From Drosophila persimilis (taxonomy: Eukaryota; Arthropoda; Insecta; Diptera; Drosophilidae): a stretch of DNA of 64,000 bases. Below the pieces are notes generated by a model that saw only the letters and a program-made list of their open reading frames with translations, had not been told where the DNA came from and did not search any database. Made by a program: the position numbers and the translations under genes. Shown here in pieces: positions 1 to 12,814 of the stretch. Within the stretch, counting starts at the first letter, position 1, and each line of letters opens with the position of its first letter. The DNA lies in NCBI RefSeq assembly GCF_003286085.1, contig NW_020825706.1, positions 2,852,001 to 2,916,000 of the forward strand. The letters are read 5' to 3'.

Positions 1-3000
1 TTACACTCACTAATTGATTACGACTATGATCACTTTGTAGATAATTACTATTACTAAACCGAGTACTATTTGAATGGCTGTTATTGTTAGTGTTGATTGT
101 TTGTTGGTTCGATATCGTTGTTAGAGCCATCGGCATCGCAAATACCAAGCAGCCCTGCCAGGCAATGATACACGAAAGGAGGGCGCCCAGCAGCGCCAGG
201 GCCCTCCAGTCCAAGCGCAGGTTTATTCGCATCAAAGATCACAACTTAGGGGAATTTCACAAGAGTCTTTTCCAGCTGCTGCTCCGCTCCGCTCCACACC
301 ACACCAATGTGTATATGAAATATCGTTGTTTCACCTCTCGTTTGTCGATCTCTCTCTCTCTTGCTCTCTCTGTGGGTATGTTTATAGTTTGCTTGGGCGC
401 CACGCCCTTGAATATTGTTGAAACATATGAACCGAACGCCCCTTCGTTTAAAGAAATCTTTTTACTTTCGTTTTGGTTTCGTTTTTTTTTTCTCTTCTTT
501 TTTTGGGTGTTTTTTTCGTGGAGTCTCTCTCTGTGTTTAAACGATTTTCATTGGAAATTAGGTTATCATATCGTAGACGCGTTGAACACTTTTCAATTGC
601 GGATCTTCATCTTCGTCTTCCCCGCTGATAATGCATCTTATCATCTTCAATGACTTTCGTGTCATGCCAGAAGCAATTGACATCGCTTCCTGCCCTGCAA
701 AGAGACCAAAAAAGATATACATATTCGATTACTGGCATTCAGTGTCCCAGGCAATAATTAATGGCCATTCCTTTGGCTCTCCATCGAGTGGATTAAGGTA
801 TATGATCGTAAATTCTACACTTAAGCGTTTCTAATGCCATTTTTGACATTTTAATTAGTGTGTCCGTCCGATCTGTATATATATAGAGACCCCAACAGAT
901 TGGCGAGAGTCCCCTCATAGAACTGGCACAGTTTATTTTTGGTCAGATACAATTGTATCTCATCTCATCAAGAAGTTACATAAAGATACAGCTGCCCAAA
1001 GGGAGCGGAGCCGCAGTTACGCAAAGGAAAAAACACTTTCACCCAAAAACAGCAAAAACGAGAGGGAAATCTCACACGATTGTCGTCGGCAGGCAAATTG
1101 TTTAAAAATAAATACAAATTCGCAGCGGCAAAAACTGTGTCGAATTTGAAAATAATCACGCACTAACTGCAGCACGGCAGAAGCGTGTGTATCTATGTAT
1201 CTGAGAGATACGATTGCGCGACTGAGTGACGTTTGCCACTGCACTTAGACTCCCGGCGGCTCGGCTGCCCGCCTTTTTGGCACGTGTTCAGCAAACCTAC
1301 GCGCCGCTTCGTTTTCCTATGCAACATTTAAGTGCAACATGCAACAGGAACAACAAATCAGACACCACTCATAATAGAAAATGTTAATTGCTTGCATGTC
1401 CTTACTGTCCGACGAAATATGCAAGGGCCCTTTGCGTTACAGATACCCAGCACGCGTTTTAAAACGCACACAAAACGCACAAAACTGTTGACAGCATTTA
1501 CAGTCGTAAAAACAGGGCATAAATCTCCAGAATAAATCACAAAAATTTAAATAAATATTTATTACAACAATTTGCAGAAGAAAGGCTTTCCTTCCTTTCC
1601 TTTCACCCAGTAACAGGGGTACATATGTATGTACGGGGCTTGGCACACATTTTGGCCGGTTCTCAAGACATTGTTTATGCCAGCAGCAGAATTTATGTTA
1701 AATTCTGGTAAGAGGAAGGGGAAGGGCCAGGCCACAGCCACCACATCCAACAGAAGCGACAGCAGACATTAAAAGACTCCCAAAAAAAAGACAAAAAAGA
1801 TATAAAAATAAAACCCAAAGATGGAAATAAGCCAAATCCCTAGATAGACGTACTATAAAAATCACACCTTTGGGTGGCGGCATACAAAAACAATTTTTTT
1901 GTATCTTTTTGGCTTTTACGACAGCCCCATCTGCCCCCACATAGGATGGATCGGTTCCATCTGTCTGTCGCCCGCCGCAATACAACAAATTATGATCAAC
2001 ATCATCGTAAAAATTAATGAAAAAGGTCTGAGGAGTTCCATAATTACAGTGATTGCTGGCCGATGTCCGAGAAAGCGAAAGTCTCTGGCCGCTCCTGGGG
2101 GGCTCCATATAATAGATGTGTGCTCCAAGATTCAACGTTTAACACTTCCAGGGGCAAGATCATTTAAGTAGTGATTCGGTTGCGCATCCGTTATAAAACT
2201 GGATATTCACTTAACCTATTTTTAAGTGGCAAACACACAGGCAGGCAGGCCCCTAATCAAATTAATGTCCAAATCACACAGAAAACTGCGACATTCAAAG
2301 CCTCGAAGGAAAAAGCTTTATAATGAATGAACCCGAGAAGTGTGGCGGCATCTTTGGTCAGCGAATGAATTAATTTTATAATAAAAAATGTGTGCCACAG
2401 TGGTAGAAGAATGAGGATTCCAACCGAGAGCTGCTGTAGAGGGGCTTACAATTTTTCTATAATTTTCCAGTACAATTTTGACTTATTTTCTTAACCAAAA
2501 ATACCTTTGCTTGCTTTCCACTTTGATATAATAAAATAAATATTGGTAAATATTTTTCCCTAGAAATTCGATCACTTTTCAGCTGTATCCATCCCACTGT
2601 TTCCACTGAACGGCATTCCATTTGATAAATGAAACGAAAATCATCTTCGTGGCTTGACAACAAGTCACCTAAAAAAATCAGAGCCGCCAACATAAACATA
2701 AATTCAAATTAGCCGTAGTACAAGTATCTCTATCTGCAGCAGCGACAAACACCAGCTCAAAGGGGGGAGGGATGGGTCTAGTCATTGAACTGCTGCCCGA
2801 CAAACTGATTAGCAAATTTCGTTTTAGTTTTTATTTTTTGTTGTTTTTATTTTCAGTGCCAAATTTATGCGTCTGACAGTCGCAGACAGATGCGGCAGGG
2901 TAGGATAGGTCTGGGTATCTCTTTTGGGAAAGTATCTATGGGATGGCGGCGATAAATCTAAGCCTGGGGGCTGCGCAACTTAATTAGTTCACGTCAACCG

Positions 3001-6000
3001 CTTGGTTACGTTACAACAAAAAACAAAACAAAAACATAAAACAAAAGCGGGAAACACGCTCTCCGGACATTTATTACATGGCCTGAAAAATGTTAATTTT
3101 TATGTGATTTTATTTAAGCTTTTATTTGTTTTTTTTTTTTTTTGCTATAACAAATACAGATGTTGATGGACTAATAAAATAAATATAAACATTAGTATAA
3201 ATACTGTATCTATATAGTATTTTTTTCTAACAATCGAAAATTAAATGTAAACCCGTTTTTGGTTCGAAAGTGAAGGTTTTGAATTTTTTATTTTATTATA
3301 TTTTATTTAAATTTAAGGCGTTTTAGTGGCGATGATTTATTCTGATTTGTTTGCCAAAAGTTCAACCAAAAGACCCCCCCCCTGGAGGAGAGGGCTCTTC
3401 TGTGGTTCAACTCTTCGACGGGGGTGGGGGGAGGGGGTGTGTAAACCGTAACAAAGTTGTGTTGTAACTATAAACAGATGGGGTAATACGACAAACATTT
3501 CAATGCCAAACACTTGTCACAAGATTGAACGAGAATAAATATACTTGTTTTCTGGCGGGGAATATATACTCTATTCGTATATGAAAAATATGGAATACTT
3601 GGCCAACGATTGATGTGCGGTGGCATTGCACTGACAACTGGCTTATGGCCTTATAGATGAATGTATATCTATGTCTGTGAAATGCATTCTCCCCCCGTTT
3701 CTATTCCCCACTTCACGACGACTCACGTGTTTACAAAACAATTAATTTTCTTAAGAAAAACAGAGAGAGCTCTGTGTGTGTTTTTGGAAAATGTGGAAAT
3801 GAAAAAGATACCGAAACATAACTCAAACAAACGGCAGCCCCGAACCGAATGCACTAATCGATGGTGCACTTCATTTGTATGAAAAACCAAAGCATAAGAT
3901 ACTTGAGCAGGAGCTAGATACTTCTCTCGTGGGGAAAGCACTGATGCCGCGAGGGCCAGGAACAAAAGGCAGGCGCTTTTGTGTAATCGATTTGAACCGG
4001 AAGCAATTGGGTTGCAGCCATGGTAGCTAAAGAAATCTCCTCTCAAGATGCAGCTATTTTAAATATTTAGAGCACGAGACAGCCAGTGGTACACACACAC
4101 TCAGATGCACAGATACACCGATACACAATGAGAAAGACATTCAATCACATGCGATGGATGCTAAACAACAAAGCAAATATCGGTCGCTTGAGAGATATTG
4201 ACAAAAAAAAACAAAACAACAAAAACAGCAGAAAAAGTATCTCGAAGATACAAGCGATTTGCACGCAGCAATCAAGAAGAGAAGATGAATCTCCGCGCTG
4301 GCAAAGTACGAGTATCTTTGGCTATTGTTAGATACAAGATCGATTCAATGATTTCTCGAATGATGAATCAACACATATAAAAAATAGCCCCACTAAATGC
4401 TTTCGAAAAATATCTATAGTTTGTACTTAAAAAATATTTAAAAATCCACGAAGAAAAACACCTAAGTTTTGGGGAAAATATCTTTAAAATCTGTACAAAA
4501 GTAGCTCAAAAAGTATCTTAAGTTCATAACAAAACATCCAAATTTGTATTTAAAAAAGTATTTTTAGTAACTCCCTCTATTTCTAGACATTTATTACTTT
4601 CAAAACATCAAAAACCACGCGATAAAACCATCAACCAGAGTATCTAAGATACAATTTCCCAGCACACATGTATCTCCATGGTTCACTCGAATGTATCTCT
4701 AATGTACATATGTATCTGCCATTAGCAGACTCATCTCCCACACATTTTCGCACATTTATTGCACTCTAATTAAAAGTCACGCACTTTACGTGCGAAAATT
4801 AAAACAAAAAAAAGGCAAAAAAAAAACAAAACTAAAAGCCAAAAAAAGAGGCAACCAAAAATTCAAAGACAACGCGTCGTATTAGTAATGTGACAAACAG
4901 ACGAAAGAGCAACAAAAACTACAACAGCAATTGCGTCTAGGATATTTTTAAAATGCGTCAAACAACAACAAAAAAGAAGCACAAAAAAAAAACAAACCTA
5001 AAGAAAATACGCCGCGATTTTGTCGTTTTTTGTTGTTTTTTTAACCTGAGGGGTGTACCTAAATTTGTGGCCATATGCGTGTGTGTCTGCTGTGTGTCGC
5101 CGCTAAATGTATGCCGCACATTATGTGGTCTAGTGTTCACGCTTCATTAAAACAAACGCTGCATTTTTTTACCGAGTTTTCCCGCATTTTTGTATGGTTT
5201 TTTTATCTGTTGTTTTTCGGTAGTTTTTTCTTTTGGCACATTCCATGCGAAAAAGCACAAAAGTATTCACACACTGGCCACAGTACTCGTAAACTGAAAT
5301 GATTATTTTTTGCGTGCGATAAGCCTTTATCTAGCGACTGGCGATCGTTTGCCTCCACCGAAACCATCAATCAAGCCTCAATTTGAGACGAGTAAATGTG
5401 TCACAGAGGCCACAAAAGGCACCAAAGCGAAATGTTACCCAACAAAACGCACCTTCCATCCAGAACTGAGGCTGAACACTGAATGGAACTGCGACCAGTC
5501 CGAATAGACATATATTTTTGATGATTGGATTGGCCATCAAATCAAGCGGCAAGCACGACAGTCTCTCGGGATGGCCCAAAACTGAATTTCATTTCAATTT
5601 CAATTACAATACAATTTTGTTAAATATTTTCCAAGCTAGTTTTTGTTATGCGAGGCAGCCATAATTATTTATGGGCTAGCATTTTATAGTTTGACTTTTC
5701 ACTTAGTGGATCACCCATTGACGTAGTCCGAATAATTTGTGGGGTGTACTAAAATATTTAATCACTCACTTGCCTTCTTTCTTTTTCCTTTTTTTTGTGT
5801 GTGCCCTTGGTGGAAGTTTTTTTTTAAATTAATGAAAGTGTGTCGTAGGGGAAAGGGTGCCCATACGTAAGACATTCAGAGATTTATATTAATTCCGAAT
5901 AAATCATTAGAAAATCTAAAAGCAAAAAATATATAGCATCCCATAAACAACCCACTTTAAACTGATTTAAGCACTCGATGAAGACGACTCATTAATTAAC

Positions 6001-7580
6001 TACGGATATCACCTGCTCTTGCCCCACAATTCATTCATTTTTAGAGAATATTTGCACCCCTCTTTCTTCCGCCCGTTTTGTGGCTGTTCAAACTATGATC
6101 CCCCCGGCATGTGATTAGCAGTTGTTGAACCCAACGCACACACATGCGTGCCATAACGCAAATTCGCACAGGCACACACACAAAGATACAACTTAGATAA
6201 TGGCACTCGGTGTTAGATAACAGTCAACGCCGGCAAGCAGTCAATTTATAGGACAAAAAACTGCACGCGCAGAAAAAAAAAGAGGGGGAGAAAAAGTGAA
6301 ATAAAAGTATTGCCAAATGAGATTAAAAAGCGCCTGCGTGCGTTTGCAGATACGAGATACGCACTGCCAGAGATACAGCGATACAGATACGCATCTCCTA
6401 TAAATAATTTATATAAATTTGTGAAGGGGGTACTTGGCAAAGGTCGTCTTTTTGCACACACAAAAATATTTTGCTGTTTTTGTTGATTTTCCTGAGGAAA
6501 ACTACTTAGTTGCAGGCACTCTATAAATTAGATTTATTTTGAGTGCTTTCGGATTAAGATATCACTGATACCGGAGTTGTTTCTGAAGGTGTTGAAATAT
6601 AATTAAAAATACATACAAAAAGAATATACAGATCTAATTCGTGCCAATTAGCAGCCGGCTAATAGAAAAATTTGTTTTTCTGCCAATTTCCTCTTCGGGC
6701 GTTTTGGTCATTTGTTTGTTGGTTTTTGAGATGGACTTATTTCATATTTGCATAAGTTATTATTTAATTACTTTCCCTGGCAGGCGGATGGTTCATTGAA
6801 ATACACTTATTCCTCGGCTCGCTGCCAAATCGTACAAAAATTATTTCAAAGAAAGAAATTCAGGGAACTTGCACTATTTATTCGTTTTATCTAAAAAGAT
6901 ATAGAAATATATAGAACACCCACCAGTAAATATTAATTATTTTTTTAAACCAAAACGACACTGAGAACTCAAAAGTCATTTGTTGTACAAATACGTAAAA
7001 TATTTGGCAATATATCCACAAATATTTCCAAACATTTTTCTAGGCAAAAGAAAAAAAAAATACTTATGTAACAGCATTTTGAGCCATTTATTTTTACGCA
7101 CCTTTTTTTATGTTTATTTCTCTTAATTTTTTGTTTTTTGTGAGTTTTACGATTCTTTATTTTTAACGCGTTGGTTTCTTGGTTGGTTTCTCTTGCACTT
7201 TGCACACTTTAAACAATTTGCAAGAATTTACTTATTCCAGCAACAATTCAACATTTTCTTGCAATCTTTCAATTTTCTCATTTTCGAGAGGCACACAACA
7301 CTTGGATATTTTTCAATATTTTCTATTGCCTTTTTTACTCCAAAACTTGGGGGTTTCAGTGTTTGGCCTCTTCCCGGATAGCACAAAATTTTCACGAAAA
7401 TGAGGAAAACCGGAAGAAAACGCGGAAACGCGAACACGCCGTTGCTAAAGATCGATGGGCAAATATTCGAAAAAATATTCGAATGCTGCGGTTATTTTTT
7501 CGGGCGGACTTCGAGTGCTACTGCGACTGCGGAACCCTCCGCTTATTGTATTTTTGTTGCCGCTTCGGCCGGCGCTAGTC
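1..7580. other. Non-coding region with AGATAC/GTATCT-rich stretch
   Basis: I see no convincing protein-coding exon here. Open frames are short, overlap on both strands and resemble no family I know. The sequence is AT-rich with poly-A and poly-T runs. Between about 900 and 6,400 the hexamer AGATAC or its complement occurs 31 times by my hand count, some as inverted pairs (945-960, 4640-4652). It could be an intron or leader of a minus-strand gene starting near 7,587, or intergenic regulatory DNA. That link is inference. Confidence 0.5.
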
Positions 7581-7615
7581 AGAGACTGAATCGTATATTC
7601 CACCGTATTTATTCC
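7580..7615 (-). promoter_or_regulatory. Candidate minus-strand core promoter (TATA-like box plus Inr)
   Basis: Read on the minus strand, AATAAATA (7613-7606) lies about 26 bases upstream of a TCAGTCT initiator match (7589-7583, +1 near 7587). GC-rich sequence typical of a Drosophila 5' leader follows. Upstream on the minus strand are a CAG run and GA/CT-rich sequence. If real, the transcript runs left and its coding part is beyond the window or hidden by long introns. This rests on motif spacing only. Confidence 0.35.
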
Positions 7616-7664
7616 ACAGTACGTATTCCCACTGTGCTGTGCTTGTGCTGCTAGTGCTGGCAGT

Positions 7665-7686
7665 GCTGCTGCTGCTGCTGCTGCTG
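7665..7686. repeat. (CTG)n/(CAG)n microsatellite
   Basis: An uninterrupted run of about seven CTG triplets lies just upstream of the candidate minus-strand promoter. No supported reading frame contains it. Confidence 0.9.
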
Positions 7687-7699
7687 CCGCCTTCGTATC

Positions 7700-10600
7700 T
7701 GCTTCGGCGCTTCGTGCGTGCTCCCCGAGCGAGCGAACCGGAAAGAGACGACGACCACAGAGAGAGAAAGGTGGAGAGAGGCCAATAGTGAGATGATAGC
7801 GGGTGGGTGGATGGACGAGATTTCGGTGGTTCTTTCGTTGGCCCGTAGGCCTCTGATAGTTCTTCCTTGTTGGCAACCCATCCATCGCCTCTTAATTTTT
7901 AGGGCGAATCAGAATCAGGTACCAGATGTAAGAGTGAAATAGATTTGGATGGTTTACTTTTCCGAGCACGTCTTTATTCAACTCATCCGCCATTTAGAAT
8001 GATCGAGCGTCCGTCTACATACTTTTCATGAAGCCGTGGATGGATGGATTCTTAATCTAAGCTAGGGATTCCGTATTGGCTGATATAGGTTGTAATGGGG
8101 GTGCCGTACTGAGTGATAGGGGTTATCCAACCACACAGAATATCTCACTGAAAGTGTTAAGATGCCAAATTTTGGTCAATGGGTTTTAGGGGTTTCTTCT
8201 TTTGAGGAGAGTTCTTTCATTGGTTTGTGAGTTAGATGGTTTCGTTTTCGAATGATATACTTTTCTGATTAATAGACAACAGAATCACATATTTTCATAA
8301 TATTATTCGAGTATAAACCTTTCTGAAATCAACCGGGACTCGTTTATTCTCTAGCCCGAAACTAGACAGCAGTTATAAATATCATTAATACCATTCTATA
8401 ATAGCATTCTATAGCCCTACCTAAAATCATATTTAAATCATCGAGAAATTGTTCTAAAACCATCTAAAACCACTTTCCTAAACTTACGGTAAAACCCTTT
8501 AAACCCCTCTATCCAGCAGGCATTTAAAAACCTTTCCGAAACCACTCTTAAGTGTTCTTAAGTCCCTAAATCAGAAGCCATCCGTAAACCAACTAAAAAC
8601 TCACCTAGAACCCCTCTAGTGGAGACACCATCCCTCTGTTACCAGGCGAATTTTTTACGAGTAGTTCAACGAATGGATCCCCCTGTCACGTGCCATTTCC
8701 CTCTGACAATATGAGTGTGAGGTGCGATTGCAGTCGTCGTCGATTGCTTGACTTTGGGTCTGTCGGAATTGGGCATGTGTTGAGTTGGCGTTTGTGCTTT
8801 TTGGCGCGTAGACCCCTCCAACCAGCTACGTATTTCGCCAGAGAGCGTTGATTTGCACGATTTTCACGATTTTCACCAAATAACCTAACGAACAGCTCAG
8901 CCCAAAGTGCAGCTCGCAAACAGAACCCAAAAAAACCCGACCTGCATTGTTTTTTGGGGCTGTGGGGAACTCGCTAATGAGTCAGGTTCCAATTTGGCGT
9001 CATTGGAACAGTCAGAATACGATACTGATAAGCAATCAGCCTTTCATCAGTTATTGGACTAATTTCTGCATCATAGAATAGGTATAAGTCTTAAGAAACA
9101 CCTGCTGTCAAAAGCATAATATAATCGGTTCTATTCTGAGCAAGAAATTCTTTCTCGAATACATATCTTATCTACACCGAATGCCCCCATCACATGGGGC
9201 CCGACACACCCACTGTTTGGTGCAAAATATACTAGATCTACTAGATACTAGATACATCAGACAAATGGCAAACATATTTCGGGGTAGACCACGTCACGGC
9301 TGATGACTGCATCAGACCCCTATCTAGCGATAAGGCGGAAGATAAACGATCTTGGGAACTCTGTTTGTTGGAATTCTATGGAAAATACCAGGGGTTTTTG
9401 AAGGTTTGAAGGGGTTTTCCTGTTGCTTTGGAAATCTTAAAGGGCTGCAGGAATAGCATGACATATATTTTTAGCTGAAAACTAAGGCTACCTCTTAAAT
9501 AAATAAGGTAAAGGTCTTTAAATTCCATTAAAGAGTACTATCCCCTCGTGTAAACTTTAAATTTCTTTCTCCCAACTTTTCTTAAGTGTTTCCCCCCACC
9601 GAAAGTGGGTCTGTGGCTCCCAAACAATTAACTCAATTAAGTTTGAACGACAACATTTTGTGGCCCAGGAATTTCTCGCCTTCGAGCGAGCACATGCCAA
9701 ATGTCCGTGTGCCATGCCCTTGGCCTTTCACTGTGCTCCCTCCCCGCCGAGTGACCCTATAAATAACCTACGACACAGGCTGTGCGAGCTGCTGGCTCCC
9801 CCGCAGTCTTGACTCCACTCGATTATCCTTCAGAGTGCAGCCAGACAATTAAAATGATTAATTAAGGAGGAGCAGGCGGCGGCTGTGCGGCAGGACATTT
9901 TCGGGCTAATGACTTAATTAGCCCGGGAGTTTGAGTGTTCCCGCCTAATGTAGTCGCCTCAACGACGCGGAGCGAGAGGAGAGTAGACCTTTGACCCTTT
10001 TTCCATGTAAACTGCAACTGTCTCTCCTACTCTGGCATCCGCAAGATGTTAGATTAAATAATTAAAAACCGTAGCCGAAACGAAACCGAAGCCGAAACCG
10101 AAAATGTGGCAAGTGATGCACCCACCGAGAGAGAGAAACAGAGGTGTTTGCCACAGCATTTAAATATATGTGAAATAAGTGAGGCAGCTGCCCCGCATTC
10201 CCCCATCCTGATCCCCCTGTTTTTTACACCTTGCGTGTGTGCGCGCGCGTTTCTCGGGCGTTTAAAAACGCGCTCCAGCTCTCAAGGTTGGCGGCTTTTC
10301 CTTGTCTACAGAAATGTATCTAGTAGATCGCTATCTGCGCGCTTGCAATTGTTCCATTCGCGTCGCGTATTCAATTACAAAATACATTGTCATGTCTTCT
10401 GTCAGCGGACATGATTTTCCATTGGTTTATTGGTAGCAAAAACTATCTGATTTCTAATTTTTTTCGACTGGGAGATCTTCCATCAATTGATGATCAAAAG
10501 AGTGATAGAGAGCATGGGAGTATCGGAAATGCATTAGCAGCCATTAGGCTTCCATCAGCAATACTCTCAGATACGCAAAGTACCTGTATCTGTGGCCAGT

Positions 10601-12048
10601 ATAGTAATTTATGTTAATAAAATTGTAATAGTCGGGCTGTCAACAAATGGCGACGAACATGCAGCCAGCCGTCAGACAGCTCAACTCAATTCAAATCGAA
10701 TCATTTCGAATCAATTAAATACCAATCTGGAGCCGATCTAGTGGCCTGTCTTTTGTCTTTAGCCAAGCGACCAGCAACAAGTTGTTGTCTTTGGCCACAA
10801 GAAAACATGTTAACCCTTTAGCGGGAGTGGAATACTTGTAATATTCCCCTCAAAATTTCATATAATTCTTGGCTTGTAGCCGTAGATACTACGATTTTGT
10901 GTATAAAAAGCATACGAAATTTGCTTTTTCGCTTCCTCCAGCACTAGCTCTCTTCTAGTGGGACTTATTGGTAGTAGGTTTTAGAATCTATAACCTGTTC
11001 ATTTATATATCTTTAAATATCATTTAAGAATCACTAAAAATAATAGTCATAGGGTGGATCTCACTCTTACAACCCCTTAAATATAATTCTTTCTGGTCTC
11101 ATATCGGCGAGAGCGAAACGAGTGTGCAGTCCCCTAGTCCTCACCTAATGTTCTATATAGTATCCATATCCACGCTCCTTCCTAGATTTGTCCCTCAACT
11201 TTGTATTAGATGTAAGTCTGAATGTTAATAAATGACTCAAGAAAATATGTAGATCTATCCCAAGGGGTTAAAGCAAATGCAAATAATGATCAAAAGTGAA
11301 ATGTTGCTGTCGCCAGCAGGTCGCTTGGTGCTCCAATCGGATTAGATTTAACCTAAGATCAGTATTAACCATTCGTATCTGTATCTATATCTCCCGCTCT
11401 ATCTATATCGGTAATGAGAAAGCCGCCGACTGAGTGATCGATTATGCTGGAAGTAGTCTCTGTGGCAGCGGCAGTCCGCTCTAATCATAATAATTGATAC
11501 GTAAATATTTTGATATACTCGTCGACTGCAATGCTAATTATGTGAGCCATAAATTACATGTGTGTCCCAGTGGGCCTTGAGTTTTCGCCGACTGAGATCT
11601 GTCGGAACTCAGATATAAATCAAAATTTCAAAATTGTTCTTTGTTTTATTAGGAAAATGAATAGCAAAATTTTCAGTCGGGATGAACCGCAATGTTCGGC
11701 TTCCTTGTGACTATTATGGTGACTGCTATTGCCGCTTTGCTTACCGTTATTGGCTTTAATTTGGTTTCAACTGCGAGACTTTTGGGCTGGCATTTGCCGG
11801 CAAACCCACACAGAATCCGGCGGATCAGAGCAGGCGCTGAGTTTTGACAAGTAAAAATTATTAGTTTCTCCCCAAAAAAAAATGGCCACTCTCGAAATGG
11901 CCTTGGCTGTGGTGAGCATCTACGATGGAATCCGAAGCTGCTTTTCTGGTAAAACGTACGAAATGCTATCCTCCCTTTAGGATCTTTCAATCATATCCCC
12001 TTTTTTCGTAGCACTACCAGCCCCATAAAGCCCCACAAACCTTCAAAG
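7700..12048. other. Long stretch without supported genes
   Basis: I find no exon here that I can support. The open frames at 8,686-8,919, 10,106-10,617 and 11,673-11,990 have no recognisable domain and no splice partners that lengthen them. Around 8,400-8,620 the sequence is rich in short AAACC/CCTAAA-like words but forms no clear tandem array. Nothing else stands out. Confidence 0.5.
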
Positions 12049-12814
12049 ATGCACAGCCAACGTGGTCGCAAAAAGCACCGATCGAAGGTGCATTATCGCA
12101 GCCATCGTTGTTGCGGCGGAGCGGACTGGAGTGTCGCTCAGCGGGTCTTCCGGGGCTATCGCTCGGAGACCAACTCCATTACCAGCTGCTCCGCACTATC
12201 GCTCTCCGAGTTCGAGGCCTCCACGGACTACATTCTGCAGCAGCACCGCAGTAGCCAGCACTGCGAGGCTAACATCCAGCCAACGCTGACGCCCGCCGAC
12301 TCCCGCTTCGAGCTGCACGACTGTCTGCCGGGTCTGACCGCCGCTCTGGACCAGGTCCAGCACCAGCAAAAGAGATTGCGGCTGCTCCGGCGGCGCACCC
12401 TGGTGGAGAATGCCCGCGAGGTGATTGGGATACAGTGCGCCAGCTGGTGGAGCCGATACTCCCCCGATCTTCCGGCATTGAGCATGGAATCGAGTCTGGA
12501 CTTTCTCTCTAGCCGGCTTTCTCCGCCGGAGAGAGAGGAGAGTGAGCCGGAAGCAGAGGTCATGGTTTATATTCGTAATTTTGTAAACAAGTGCCGAAAG
12601 GTAGGCCTATAAAATATTCCCCTAATTGGATGAGCAAACCCCTTCCTGCTTTTAGATCTACAAAGCGGCGTATACTGTCATCTCGGATGCCTATCCTGAC
12701 CTGTCACCCGCCATGGATTTGCTCGATATCAATGAACTGATACCCGCTGTGAACAGTGCCCTCATCGAGTATTTGCTGCGCCTGGAGGAGCTCCCAGAGA
12801 GCAATAGTTTTTAG
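12049..12814 (+). CDS. Unknown basic protein, two exons, 236 aa
   Basis: I do not recognise this gene. Exon 1 is 12049-12600 and exon 2 is 12656-12814. A 55-base intron with GTAGGC donor and TTTTAG acceptor joins them in phase 0, giving 236 codons before TAG. The start ATG follows AAAG and is the first in frame. The N-terminus is very basic (RGRKKHRSK near residues 5-13) with paired Cys. The middle is Gln-, Leu- and Arg-rich (KRLRLLRRR) and could be helical. There is an acidic patch (EREESEPEAE), then a second leucine-rich segment in exon 2 that reads smoothly across the splice. AATAAA follows about 25 bases after the stop. No signal peptide or membrane span is visible. The consistent splicing and codon use argue that it is real. 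The function is unknown; a nuclear or nucleic-acid role would be a guess from charge alone. Confidence 0.7.

Noticed and set aside
11673-11990. 105-codon minus-strand frame near the unknown gene
   Set aside because: No domain recognised and no start context; perhaps a chance frame in upstream DNA.
12228-12563. 111-codon minus-strand frame
   Set aside because: Antisense shadow of exon 1 of the unknown gene; the plus-strand exon splices into a longer product.
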